Assembly: GCA_029204225.1 (NCBI GenBank)
Contig: CM055107.1
Location: 4,537,079 to 4,601,078, forward strand
DNA: 64,000 bases
Origin: Diphasiastrum complanatum
Taxonomy: Eukaryota > Streptophyta > Lycopodiopsida > Lycopodiales > Lycopodiaceae
Direction of reading: 5' to 3'
Part shown: piece after piece, positions 33,801-44,559 of the stretch
Layout of the letters: each line of letters opens with the position of its first letter
Numbering within the stretch: position 1 is the first letter of the stretch
Notes under the pieces: model-generated
Databases searched by the model: none
What the model was told of the DNA's origin: nothing
The model's input: the letters and a program-made list of their open reading frames with translations, nothing else
Translations under genes and position numbers: made by a program

Positions 33801-33920
33801 AAGGGTGAGGAGTCGACTGAATCTCCTCAAAGGACGATGGGCAATCGACTAGTCTACTAGAGCTACCAGCCTCTCGTCGAGCCCTCCACCGCTCCAACAG
33901 TCTATTCTGCTGCGAGGAAG
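30816..33920 (+). other. non-coding interior of the outer Gypsy
   Basis: About 3.1 kb with no gag, protease or RT recognisable in any frame; it is AT-rich except for a GC-rich insert at 33.6-33.9 kb. Either the element is a very old copy or it was a non-autonomous derivative that kept only its 3' coding end. Confidence 0.5.
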
Positions 33921-34440
33921 GCAACTAATCAAAGTAAAAGTATTAAGCATTCGGCTACCGGTTATAGCCCGTTTATGCTTATGAAGGGTTATGAACCTAG
34001 ATCACCCATATCAGTTAAAACTCGAACGATCAAATTTTAGAAGGTAGCGGATTTCCTGGACACACGTGAGAAATGTGCCTAGGATAGGGACCGACATTAT
34101 GCTAATCTGAAAAGATCGCCTCTAGATTTTCAAAAGGGGGATTGGGTATATTTGCGAATCATTCAATCGTAATGTGTACCAACAAGCATTACAAATTGTC
34201 CACTAGATATAGGGGACCGTATAAAATCCTAAAGAGGATAGGATCTTCGGCTTACTAATTGGACCTCCCGGAAGGAACTCAAGTACACCCAGTATTTCAC
34301 GTAAGTCAACTTAAGAAAAGTCTACGTTTGGAGATCGGTTGGACTTGTCAGAAGAATCGTCAGGTGTGACTTGAACTTGAAAAGATCTTGGATACTAGGA
34401 CTAAACGATTATGGAGGACAGAACTTGAATAAGGGGGGAA
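33921..34440 (+). pseudogene. Gypsy integrase C-terminus and chromodomain relic
   Basis: Plus-strand frames read [20 protein letters not shown], then DRDRHYANLKRSPLDFQKGD and RYRGPYKILKRIGSSAY (the GPY/F module). After these come [13 protein letters not shown] and LEKILDTRTKRLW (chromodomain start). These are the ordered C-terminal motifs of a chromovirus integrase. Several stops and frame changes are present. The polypurine tract and 3' LTR follow at once. Confidence 0.82.
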
Positions 34441-34465
34441 TGCCATGCCCATATTTGAACTGATC

Positions 34466-37403
34466 TCAAGGGTTGTCATGACACTGCTGCAAGATTTGGG
34501 CCCGCAAGTCCTCCCTATCCGGCACACAAACCTTTCCCTTACGGAAAAGCAGGCCATTCCTTATAGAATGGCCTTCAAGTATCTTATCATTTTGGGATTG
34601 CTTGGGATCCTGTCTCCCAAGGTCATCACTAGATCTAGAATTTCCCGTCAGGACGTCTGGCCATATGCGTCCAAAAAACCCAGCGGTTCGACAAAGATCC
34701 CGAAGTGAAAGATACAAATCAGATTGGATCTCAGCAAAGCATCTCTGATTAATCTCTCCAATCCGACTGAAGGCATCGGCAACATTGTTTGACGTACCTT
34801 TACGATACCTAATGTTGAACACGAACTCCTGAATGAGTTCCGACCATCTAGCCTTACGGCCACGAAGGTCCTTGGCATCACAAATGTACTTAAGGGATTG
34901 GTGATCAGTCATCACCGTCAATTTGGCACCATAAAGATAATGCCTCCAGATTTTTAACGCGTGAATGATTGCAAAAAGCTCCTTCTCATAGGTAGAATAC
35001 GATCCAGCTTCTTGCTTTACCATCCTGATAAAGGACCGCTCCTACAGCAAAGTCGCTAGCATCCGTATCCACCACAGAGGGTCGGTTAGGATCAACAATG
35101 TGTAAAATTGGAGCCGTAGAAACACAGTGCTTGAGAGTCTCAAAACTCTCATTCATTTCATCAGTCCATGTTATCAATGGACTTTTTCTGCGGCTACATT
35201 TTTTTTTCACCCCCTTAAGAATGTTCGTTAGGGGCAATGCTATTAAGGCATAGTCTAAAATGAACCTGTGAAAAAATCCTGTGAAGCCCAAAAAGGATGT
35301 CACATCACGAATTGTTTGAGGTCGCGGCCATTCTCGTACCTTACGAACTTTGTCATAATCGATTTCATGACCTTTACCAGATATGACATGGCCCAAGTAT
35401 TTGAGTTTAGTTTGGAAGAACTCACATTTTGACTCTTTAGCATAGAGCTTTTCTTGTCTTCTAGATCCAAGACAATACAAAGATGCTCTTCATGCTCCTC
35501 AACGGTCTGCCGACTGCAAATTAATATGTCGTCCAAATACACTATCACAAACTTTCCCAGATATGGATGAAGAATATCGAAAGTGGCAGTCGCATTCATG
35601 AGTCCAAAAGGTAAAACTAAAAACTCATATTGGCCTTCCATGGATCAAAATCCAGATTTAGGAACATCTTCGTTCCTAATCCTTATCTGATGGTATCCTG
35701 ATCTAAGGTCAATCTTGGAGAAATACATAGCTCCATTCAGACGGTCCATTAGATCATCCATCCTAGGTAAGGGATATCTGTTCTTGATGGTTAAATCATT
35801 TAACTTTTTAAAGTCACTACACAAACGTGTGCCGCCATCCTTTTTACTAACCAAAAGGATTGGTGCTCCCCAAGGGGACTTACTATCAGGAAAGACATCG
35901 CTATACTCTTGCCTAAGTTTGTTAAATATTCTTCCTTCAGGTGAATTAACAATTAAGGGATTATTTATAAACACATTCAAAGGCAAATGCGATAAATCAA
36001 CATTTAGACTGAACTGCATGGTCATCCACGTAGACCTCATCTTTTAAAATGCAAAGATAAACTTTATTACCAGAGTCTTTCAAATATTGAACAGCTTCTA
36101 AAGCAGAAACCATAGGATCAAAAGGCCTATCTACATCGCCTTTTAGTTCAACCAACAAGCCATTATGCAAAAAGGAAATACTATGAGTTACAAAGTCCTT
36201 TTTTAAGGACTCATTTTTGGATTAAAACCACTCCTTTCCTAAGATTATGTCTACGCTATCCAAATTTATAATATGAAAATCCAGCGGTTCAACATAATCT
36301 TGAATTTTGAGCGGCAATTGAGGAACAGGCTGGTCCCAAGCTTGCCGATCTTTCCCCGACACCATTTTTACCACATACAAGTGATTACTTGGCGCAGTGG
36401 CCGCCTTAAGTTTCTACACCAGTTTAGCATCTATAAAGCTATGTGTGGAACCATCATAAAAAAGAACTGTCACAGCTTGGCATCCTATGATCCCATTCAT
36501 ACTAATCAGGTCGTGGGGTCCAAAAACAGTTGTATTAAAACAACAATTCTCAAAACTAGTGCCATCCTTAAAGGATAAATCAACAAAAGAAATACTAGAA
36601 TTACCTGGCGCTTTAAAGGATTTAGGTTGCCCGCCAGATTTCTTTTGCTTTTTCTTCGGGTAATCTTTTGAGAGATGCCCCTTCTCCATGCAGGAGAACC
36701 AAAAGCCGCTCGTTCTCACCTTGCCATAATCTGCGGATCCAACTTGACGCGCTTTTTCCCGCCTTGGGAACCGGTGTCTTTGCCTACTTTTTGAAAAGCT
36801 TTTTTTCTTTTTGCTCTGCCTTGGGCAAACTTTGCTCCTTGCGGGAGCCAACATGGGCGCCAACGAAGATTTTTGCAAAGCGAGTGGCATCCTCGATAGT
36901 CTGCGGTTGGTTATGCCACACTTCTAGTTGAAATTCCTTTGGAAGCCCCAAAATGAAGTGTAACTTTAATAAAATAGGATCGATTTGCGAGGCGAATCGG
37001 GGCAAAATCTCTTGGAACTCTTGGATGTAGGCATCTGACGGCCTAGCACCCATTTGCACGGTGGCAAAACACCGCCAATGCTCAAAATCATCCAAGACCG
37101 GTAGGAAAGCCGTTTTAAAGGCTTCCTGAAATGCATCCCACGTGGAAGGGGCACCAACCCTTTCCTTCAGATCCTGCCACCATGTATAACCTTACCGCGT
37201 AAAAACATGAGGGCAGACGCGATCTTTGTACTATCGGACAGGTCGTGCATGGAAAAATGGCTATTCCACCGATCGAGCCATGATAGTACAACATCAGGAT
37301 CCCGGTCCTTCTTATCACCCGAAAAGTTTTCTGCAACTGTCAGAAAACAAGAATTTTTTGACGGTTTTTCTTCACAATTCTGACATTTAAGTTTTGAATA
37401 CAC
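34466..37403 (-). pseudogene. Gypsy gag-pol remnant: gag, PR, RT, RNase H
   Basis: Gag runs from about 37403 (DPDVVLSWLDRWNSHFS; AYIQEFQEILPRFASQID) to a degenerate knuckle (FWFSCMEKGHLSKDYPKK, 36.7 kb). A protease-like stretch reads FYDGSTHSFID (about 36430). RT spans about 36000-35300 with [42 protein letters not shown] and the catalytic YLDDIL. RNase H spans about 35200-34700 with DTDASDFAVGAVL, YSTYEKELFAIIHALK and VMTDHQSLKYI. It ends in the integrase zinc-finger start. Stops and frame changes break it into at least seven frames, so it is inactive. Confidence 0.88.
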
Positions 37404-37540
37404 GGTTCATAAATTTTGCAACCCAACGGCAAGCAAAAAACTACAAAAACCGTAAAAAAATAAATAAACCATCAACCAGAAGTTTAGACCAACCAAAAAC
37501 TTAAGTAAGAATGATTGCATCTTATACACAATGATCGGTG

Positions 37541-37552
37541 GCTCTGATACCA
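37541..37552 (-). other. primer-binding site of the inner Gypsy
   Basis: The minus strand reads TGGTATCAGAGC, the initiator tRNA-Met complement, two bases inside the LTR end at 37555. Confidence 0.88.
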
Positions 37553-37554
37553 AA

Positions 37555-38081
37555 TGTTAGAATCCCCATCGTCGATCCGGTCATTGCTAAGACACAAACA
37601 GGTGACGAACGCTACGTTACCGCCCATCCACAGAGGTACTGCCACCTCTCCCCTGTGCACTGGAGCTATATACCACCATCAAGCAAGCTTGGATCTCCGA
37701 TAAGCCATGGTGTCCCATACCACCATATCTTACCCTCGACCCTCCCCTACCTACATCCTGAGGCCTAGATAATCGTCTTGACTTGACCACCAGTGGAAGA
37801 GCTCTTCATTCTCCAGGAGAGAATGAATGACCAGCTCATGGAGATCCACCTCTATATACATAGTCCAAGCGAGGTTATCTCCGACCATAGGAGTCACGCA
37901 TGACCATCAACACGCGGCACTTGTGCACATTGACGCGGGTCCATAACAAAGGGTCACCGCGTGCCAATAAGACATTGACATGTGGCACCCAAAAGACCTA
38001 TAGCTCCATATCAGCATTCCATCCCATAAATGAGACCGTCACCTCAAGCTACCTGTTGCGTGACCTTATGGGTACGTAACA
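37555..38081 (-). repeat. 5' LTR of the inner Gypsy, 527 bp
   Basis: The ends in plus orientation are TGTTAGAATCC and GGTACGTAACA, giving TGTTA/TAACA inverted termini. The right end abuts the resumed outer LTR (CCCAGTTAG). A diverged relative of this LTR is visible at about 39.5-39.9 kb (ACTTACCGCCCATCC, GGTGTCCCATA-CACCATA). Confidence 0.85.
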
Positions 38082-38400
38082 CCCAGTTAGGCTGCTGAGG
38101 TGTCTAGTGAAGTGTCACAGTGCACTACTAGTGATGCATGGGCCTTGGAGGGTATAAGTATACCCATAGGGCTCTGACTAGTGTATGCCTGATTTTGGTG
38201 ATTGTAGTTGTATGCTGCCGAAGTGAAATCTCTCTCCTATTGAGCATTGGTCGGTCCATAGTTTGGGATATAGATCCGATCGATCTAGGTTTGGTTGGGT
38301 AGGTTTTTCCACCATCTGCCTTTGGTTCTATGGGTTTAGCATCCTAGGCTTTGATCGCTGGTGGAGGTCTTGTGATTTTTCCCAAGAGTACATTTTTGTC
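38082..38400 (+). repeat. second part of the outer Gypsy 3' LTR
   Basis: It is collinear with 30511-30800 of the 5' LTR, with several substitutions and small indels. The true end may lie further right, near a CA at 38613 (TATTTCCGACACA), if the 5' copy has lost its terminal part. The 38.4-39.47 kb stretch after it has no recognised feature. Confidence 0.75.
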
Positions 38401-39479
38401 CACACTACTAATTTGTTCTATTCAGCATTACTATTGTTTATTCATCTTGATTATTGCTGGTAACTGTTGCACTTCCGATCTACAACCGTCCGTTGTTCTA
38501 CTTCCGTTGCTATCCTACCATTATCGATTTGATATTAGAGTATCTGTTTTAACCAGAGTTCCTCTAATCCGATATCATTCGATATTCCTGATAACCCACG
38601 TATTTCCGACACAAAGAACAAGTACGTATCCTGGACAGACAAGCTCGATCCCAATAGGTAATAACTTTTTGCCATTACACTATTTTCTCCAAATATTGTG
38701 ACTTGTAGCTCCAAATTCAATCAGTAAAACATTGTAAATAGATTGCTAGGTATAGGCTCAGTCCAACAAGACAATGAAGCATACTTAGCACATTAGTGTG
38801 ATTGAATTGTCCACTCCAGCTCTAAAGATCCAATATAGTACTGTCATAAATACATTTTCCAAACGAATAACACCAATGAAGTCTCATTTTTCTTCCGCTA
38901 CAGGGTTAGGAATTTCAAATCAAATTTTTTCATACCATGTAAACTGGACCAGCTGTGCCAAAGGTTTCTCTTTGAGTTTTGACCAATTCTCTTTAGGATG
39001 AAGGGCGAGTATGTGCTCAAGATACAATGGGAGAATTCTATCAATTGTTAGAATTGCTTACTCAAGCTCTTTGCTTCTTATTTTATAAAATTGATAGTAG
39101 AAGTTTCAGCTGCTATTATTAGTTATTCTAGGTGCTTTTGGCCTAGCTAGACACTTGGTAGCATACTTTTGTGATACTTGATTGAATGTTGAAGTGTGAT
39201 TCCTATTCCTCGGGCATCACATATTTTGGTTTTGTTTGGGAGCGCTTTCCTTCTCTCTTAGTGTCTTAGAAGGAACAATTAGGGCGCAGAACAAGGTCAT
39301 CACACATAAAAAAGATGCCTTTTTTTATTGTATGAGAAGTCACATGTCTCATAAAACCTTAGAATATCACATAAACAACAATAGATAGCAATCCACGATC
39401 TCCTCTGTAGATGACAATCCTAAATGATATGCTAGTGAACAATGCTGCTATGAAGTGTTATTGCCCCTCAGGATCCAAC

Positions 39480-39900
39480 TTAAGGTGAAACCCATATAAA
39501 AAACACTTTGGAACATCTGACTTACCGCCCATCCTTAGAGTAGATCCATACTCACCCTCGTGCTCTAAGAATTAATATGGCACTAACATATCTATCTCCG
39601 GAGTGCCTGGCCATGGTGTCCCATATCACCATAATCCGTCCTTATAGATATGGATGCCAAACCCAAGTACCAAATTATTTATGAACTTTAGCCATACTGG
39701 TAACAGGTTAATGATTGACTGGATGCCTCACTAGTGCCACAACCTCATGGCTTTATAGCCTTAGTCCACAAGCTACATCCCAGGTATATTTATATTCCGA
39801 TGGCCAAATACTAGCTGTCCACTAATAACAAACTCTAAGTATAGTCATGGTGCCCCATGTGGTCACTATGGTTTAATCAGTGATCATGGTGCATTAGACC
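39480..39900 (-). repeat. diverged Gypsy LTR, same family as 37555-38081
   Basis: It shares ACTTACCGCCCATCC and CATGGTGTCCCATA-CACCATA in the same order and orientation as the inner Gypsy LTR. Its place just downstream (on the minus strand) of an integrase relic is where a 3' LTR belongs. Boundaries are approximate. Confidence 0.55.
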
Positions 39901-40024
39901 GAGGCTAAAATATTCCTTAGTCATATTTTCTCTCTAAAGGTAATATTGATGAAGTTCTCCACTTTGTTGAATTCATATTTAGAGAATAGGTAAATTTCTA
40001 GAAATTTGTAATGCTTTCTAGTTC

Positions 40025-40600
40025 TCATTGCTTTTGAGTCTTTTGGGATTCTACAATACAACAATCACTTTCATGAAACTCTCTAGGAGATCTCTTCAAA
40101 TTCATGTAATGCCTTGCCCTATCTTGTGCACTTCGGACATTTTCATGTGCTAAATGTAGCATCTCTTGCATATCTTGTAGAAGATCACTTACCAGATAAC
40201 GTTTTTTTTTTCCTTCAGTTCCCATCGCAATAGGTGCTCAAGGTTTACATAAGCATATAAGGACTTTGACCAGTGGCAACGTGCTTATTACTATTGAATT
40301 TGACCATTGGATTCTAAATGATTTGAGGAACCGAATAAGAAAGGTTTCCAGCTTTTGGAATATAGCCAGAAATTTACTATGAATTGACCATCACGGTCAC
40401 TAAACACATTATATTTCAATTCATAAAGTTTAAATAATTGTTCTACAAATATCTGAATCAAATCGAAAGTTTTAGTGTTACCTTCATAGAAAAAATAGTA
40501 GCCAATTTGGTTAGGCTCAAACTGTGTTGTTACCTTTTTTGAGTCCCAAGACAACCACAAATCTATAGGGATACTTTCCCACCTCTTGCTAGTATTTTTA
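40025..40600 (-). pseudogene. Gypsy integrase relic
   Basis: Frame 40560-40291 reads KTFDLIQIFVEQLFKLYELK and NVFSDRDGQFIVNFW, matching the integrase core (LFV--LF-LYGLP--IVSDRD--F---FW). Frame 40225-40025 reads LLHLAHENVRSAQDRARHYMNLKR-like sequence, typical of the segment after the core. Frame changes and loss of the first catalytic Asp region show it is dead. Confidence 0.8.
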
Positions 40601-40605
40601 ATGGA

Positions 40606-41180
40606 TGCAACAATCCACCTGCTCTAGGTGATTCTCTTTTCCAAAAAAGGATAAGAATTCCCATGGCTACTGATTGTGCTATTCATCTAGCAAACGTTTA
40701 TGTTTCTTTTATGAATTAGAATTTATGAGAAGATTAGTTTCTTGTGGTACTTGTCCCATCTTATTGTGTAAAGTAGACCATGCTAGAATATATATTGATG
40801 ACTTATTTGTTCCCGATCTTTCTAATTTTGGTAGCTTTCTTTATATAGACCCTAAAGTTTTTGGTGAAGAATCTATCCTAAAGATTCATGTGAACTTGTG
40901 ACAAGTGCAATTTTTGGTCCTTTCTATAAGCTAAGCTAGGTCAAGTTTATTATTGATATATTTGATAAAAAGGTTGCAGCCATTATAGAGTAACATTTAC
41001 ATTATTCACACGCCTCATATATTTTCTATTCTCTCAAATATGGCATGATTACTTTGTAGTTCTATAGGTTTTCTCGTATTTGTACCAGTAGAGATGCTTT
41101 ACTTTGTTATTCCTCGAGGGTTACTTATCTAAGAGGATCCTATAAATTGTTAGAACTATTTTAGACTCTTATGGTTTTGT
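40606..41180 (+). pseudogene. Penelope-like reverse transcriptase relic
   Basis: Three ordered blocks on the plus strand fit the RT of Penelope-like elements. The first is FQKRIRIPMATDCAIHLAN (40641-40692; family GIPMGT-CAP-LA-L), followed in another frame by YELEFMRRL. The second is ARIYIDDLFVPDLSNFGSFL (about 40782-40842; family RYIDD----NN-FG--L). The third is FYRFSRICTSRDA (41060-41098; family LIRYSR-C----D). The intervening IFDKK at about 40.96 kb matches the YDKRDDF box. Frames change several times and stops are present. No GIY-YIG endonuclease is visible. Neighbouring minus-strand Gypsy sequence ends just before it. Alternative: another RT lineage with a similar core. Confidence 0.6.
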
Positions 41181-41995
41181 CTTTGGTATTTTAGCTTTTG
41201 GTATGTTTAAATCGATTAATTGTCAATTTTAGAAAAGTGGAGAGCTAAGAGGCCTGCTTTGTTTCTAGTATCTTGTATTTTGTCTATGGCTTGGTAACTC
41301 TTCTTTACTTATTATGGTCCTTGTTTTTATTTTATTGTTGATTATCATTTGCTTCTTAGTTAGCGCAGGGTCTACCCAAGAGAATCTTGATTCTTTTGAA
41401 ACTCTCTAGCAGCTTATGCATGATATTGATGAGACATAAATAGTGCTAGTTGGCTAAGATTTTTTGTTTTATCAATTCTATATTGTCGTGTTATCGATTG
41501 TTTGACTTTCTTTGTTTTGGTTGCAATTTTTTACCTTATGACATCATTGACTTGTCAAATTAAATCTGTGAATTTTTTCACAAATAGATTATGTTTTATT
41601 GATCTAGCATCGTTTTCAATTTTGGCTACTAAAAACTCCTTTTTATTAAGTCAAGAGTTACTTGGATGCCTGGGCACCTGTCACTTAGTGAATCATGACA
41701 TCAAAAAAGGATTTGATGTCTTATGTTGTCATCTTTTGGCATACATGTGCACTACGCTATCTTGAAACAAAAGTCTGTTATGGATAGAACATCAAGATTC
41801 AATTGGCCCTCCTTTGATCCAACTAAGTAACCTATTTTCAGCACTTGAATGTATATTCTATGCCTCTATAGTTAGCCAAGTCAAACACAAATATGAATCA
41901 ATCTAGTAGAGTCCTCTAAGAAATAGAGAGAAACTAGTAGATAATTTTACTGAAAGGGAATGCACTTCAATTTCACGAAGAGCATTTACTTCATG
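41181..41995. other. unassigned DNA next to the Penelope-like relic
   Basis: AT-rich, with one 87-codon plus-strand frame (41502-41765) of no known family. It may be the 3' part of the Penelope-like element, but no motif supports this. Confidence 0.3.
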
Positions 41996-43030
41996 ATTAG
42001 AACCACTCTTAAGATTTCATCGTCAAACTCTTGCATAAGTTTGGCCCACCTAGTGTTTTGACCTCTAAGATCATGTTGTTTACAATATATCCAAAGTTGG
42101 TGATATGTACAAAGCATAGTTGCAATGTGTTTCTGAAAACGCATTTCGAAACGCGTTCAGAAACACGTTTCAGCGTTACTGAATTTTTAAATTTTTAGAT
42201 TTTTTAATTTTTTTTTCTTTGTGGGCAATATGGGTATCAAATTAAAGCATTTATCAAGGGCAGTTTATTTATGTAGGTCGCCAAATGTTTCGGGTACAAT
42301 GTGGTCCAGTTTGGGGGCAACAATGCCTGTTGGATTTTATCAAGGTTAAAAGTTTTCTATGGAAATGTGTTCCATTTCCTGTCAAATCACTGCATCGATA
42401 ATGAGCAGTGACTATGCCAAGACCACCCTCCCTCCATCTATCCTTCTGCGTTTCTGAATTATTTATTTATTTATTATTCTGCGTTTCTGTCTCAGAAACG
42501 CGTTTCTACAAACGTGTTTGCCCAGAAACGCGTTTCTATGCAATTATTGTACAAAGCATGAACTGACCACCATAGAGACAATGCCTACAAGTCTTAAGAG
42601 TGTAAATTGCAACATAAATTTCTTTTTCTTGAGTGGTGTACCTTGTATGAGGATCACTCGACTTCTTGTCGCAAAGGCTATTTGCTTCCCATCCTGTGAT
42701 AAAACAACACCTATCACAAACTCGCTCAAAACTGTCCTAATAATGTAAGATCTACTAGGATCAATGTTATGATACATTGGAGAAAGCTCAAAGGTTCTCA
42801 TCCAATTTTTCATTCTAAATAATGGGTTTACTAGGCTCTCTTTCTACTGATCACCCCCACCTAGTTTATTTTTCAAAGGAGCAGCCACTTATAGATCAAT
42901 GAACGCTTGGAGAAACATTACAAATCCTAACAAAGATCTTGACTGTCTAACAGTCTCAAGTATAGGCCACTTAACAAATGCCTTTCGATTATCATAGTCA
43001 ATTATCAAACCTGTAGAAGTTACGACATGA
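41996..43030 (-). pseudogene. Gypsy RNase H and linker relic, split by a MITE
   Basis: Read on the minus strand from 43030: GHVVTSTGLIIDYDNRKAF, VKWPILETVRQSRSLLGFVM and a AAPLKN stretch (the post-RT connection). Next is NIDPSRSYIIRT--SEFVIGVVLSQDGK-IAFA (RNase H, 42813-42680). Beyond the MITE come TNFGYIV or the in-frame equivalent -LKYIVNN-DLRGQNTRWAKLMQEFDDEI (42117-42000). RNase H sequence therefore continues on both sides of 42118-42548. Confidence 0.78.
42107..42559. mobile_element. MITE-like element inside Gypsy RNase H
   Basis: An insert of about 431 bp (42118-42548) is flanked by identical 11-bp direct repeats GTACAAAGCAT (42107-42117, 42549-42559). Its ends are related inverted repeats: TTGCAATGTGTTTCTG at the left, and at the right TTGCATAGAAACGCGTTTCTG in reverse complement. 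Inside, the palindromic motif AGAAACGCGTTTCT occurs near the right end twice and in degenerate form near the left end. A target duplication of 8-11 bp suggests a hAT or Mutator-type non-autonomous element. No coding capacity. Confidence 0.7.
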
Positions 43031-43670
43031 CCAGGATAAAGTAGTTCTCGCTTAAGAAACCCTCATTAAGTTGCCATGGCGTTGTGTAATCAATCGTTGG
43101 ACCAGATGGATTGTAGATAGCCTTTGCTAGAATTCTCATAGTCAAATTGGAAGTTGATTGCTTTTGTAAGTTGTCCAAGGTAAAGTTGTTTTGATGCAAT
43201 ATTTTATAGTAGATAGTTACTGCAGTTAAGTTTGATTCAGCAACAAGCCTGAGGATAGAGTAATCAAGAGAACTGTTGCAATTCACATATGTTCAAACTT
43301 CATATGTATGGGTTTGCTTTAACTTTTGTGTTTGTCAGCATTAGTACTACACGTGTTGATTGATTTTTTATTGCAAAGTATACAATACATGTAGTTTTGA
43401 TTTGTAAGACAGAAACGTAAGCTAGTTCCCTATGAGAGCAAGAAGCTCATTCCTCTTTAGCAAAAATATAATACATGCAACTTTGCAAGCACGAATTGTA
43501 TGTGAGCATACATGTGCTAGAGGTGTGGTGGCATTACTTGTAGGCTGCAATTTTTTTTGTTCATGCCAATTTTATTTATTGTGTTTGCACTTAGTCAAAA
43601 TTGAGGGTCACCAAGCAAGATAGATCAACATGATGCAAGAGTTAATATGGAATTTTGATGCCAGACAATG
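43031..43670. other. unassigned stretch
   Basis: No recognised coding sequence or repeat pair; short frames on both strands only. Confidence 0.4.
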
Positions 43671-43671
43671 A

Positions 43672-44031
43672 ATGGATTCTGGAAGAAAAGACAATGCCGT
43701 AACTGATGCACTATCTTGTATAGTGTATCAATACAGATTTATCAAGGAAGGCAATGATCTGAGGAAGGAGATTAGAAGGTTTGAAAAGATCCAACAGCAT
43801 CTACCTATCTCTAGTACCAGATTGAAGACAAAGGCAAATAAAAATTGCGTTATCCAAAGAGGATTTGGTAATCTTAGAAATTAGATCGGAGATAGATTAT
43901 TGAGGAATCATATTCTTCAAGAGTACCTAATACTCAAATAGGACACTCTCAAAACATGTGTGAGAGCCAGTGTGGAGGATGTATCAAATTTTTTCATGAA
44001 GGCATGATGGCTTTCCTAAAGGGGAAATACA
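43672..44031 (+). pseudogene. Gypsy RNase H end / integrase zinc-finger scrap
   Basis: The plus strand has GRKDNAVTDALS (43681-43716), matching the G-DN-VADALSR motif at the end of Gypsy RNase H. About 200 bp later ILQEYLIL and a GHSKTCVRASVEDV stretch resemble the H2C2 region (L-E-HD---GH-G--RT). It is short and frame-broken, on the opposite strand to the neighbouring Gypsy relic. Confidence 0.5.
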
Positions 44032-44546
44032 TGTTAGGGCTTGATAATGGACCACACATAACCCCAAATGAGTTGGTTGCTCAGGGGGTCAATGGATCAG
44101 TGGATTCAATATTTATTGCAAAATCTTAAATTTGGGTACAATTATGATCACTAGAGTGTAGAAACTTGAGTTAGGGTAGAAGGAGGTCGAGTTATGTCTT
44201 TGGAATTTTTTTTTTCCATGTGTGCCTACTATTAGGCAGTTTTGCTATTACAACTTGTAGCTAGCAAAAGCAAAAGCACAGTATTTAAAGAAAGCTTTTC
44301 CATAACTGGTATAAGTAGGAGAAAAATTCTTCTTTTTGAGGTTGACTCAAGCTTGTGTATGAGAGTTCTTGCTTGATTTTGGTGATAGAAGTTCAGGAAA
44401 GCTATCTTGTGCTGATTTTTGATCTGATGTGCTTGAATCTTAGTTGTATTGTGTTGGTTAGATAACTTGAATCTTCAATGTCATTGTGTGTTAGTTCACA
44501 AGCATGTGCTGATAGGTTGTTTGATCACCAATAGAGTTTTGTGGCA
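44032..44546 (+). repeat. putative copia LTR, 515 bp
   Basis: It starts TGTTAGGGCT and ends GTGGCA directly before a TGGTATTAGAGCC (44547-44559), a one-mismatch initiator tRNA-Met primer site. The TG…CA ends fit a 5' LTR in plus orientation. No matching 3' copy was found. The 44.56-46.05 kb stretch downstream may be its leader but shows no gag. Confidence 0.6.
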
Positions 44547-44559
44547 TGGTATTAGAGCC

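Larger units (their letters stand above)
34468..38081 (-). mobile_element. inner Gypsy element inserted in the outer 3' LTR, 3' half deleted
   Basis: Read on the minus strand, it has a 5' LTR (38081-37555), a 2-base spacer and PBS (37552-37541). Gag with a degenerate zinc knuckle, protease, RT and RNase H follow, then the H2C2 start ending at QQCHDNP (about 34470). Integrase and the 3' LTR are gone. The right junction is clean (outer LTR resumes at 38082), while the left junction lacks both inner 3' end and 170 bp of outer LTR. One deletion after insertion explains both losses. Confidence 0.85.
30314..38400 (+). mobile_element. outer Gypsy element, decayed, with split 3' LTR
   Basis: The 5' LTR is 30314-about 30800, followed by the PBS TGGTATCAGAGCC at 30803-30815. 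The interior has no intact ORF. Near its 3' end (33.93-34.43 kb) it carries the integrase C-terminal part and a chromodomain relic, then a polypurine tract AAGGGGGGAA (34431-34440). The 3' LTR starts at 34441 (TGCCATGCCC; the 5' copy has TGTTATGCCC), breaks at about 34467, and resumes at 38082 after an opposite-strand Gypsy. About 170 bp of the LTR (the equivalent of 30341-30510) is missing at the break. Confidence 0.8.
39480..43030 (-). mobile_element. third Gypsy relic, broken by a Penelope-like piece and a MITE
   Basis: Read on the minus strand: a post-RT linker and RNase H at 43030-41996 (interrupted by the MITE at 42118-42548), integrase at 40600-40025, and an LTR-like end at about 39.5-39.9 kb related to the inner Gypsy LTR. 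Between RNase H and integrase sits plus-strand Penelope-like sequence (40.6-41.2 kb) and 0.8 kb of unassigned DNA. Order and orientation fit one minus-strand Gypsy. Confidence 0.7.

Noticed and set aside
30309-38618. Target-site duplication for the outer Gypsy (GAGAG at 30309-30313)
   Set aside because: No matching GAGAG could be found at a credible 3' LTR end; candidates near 38,390 and 38,614 do not match.
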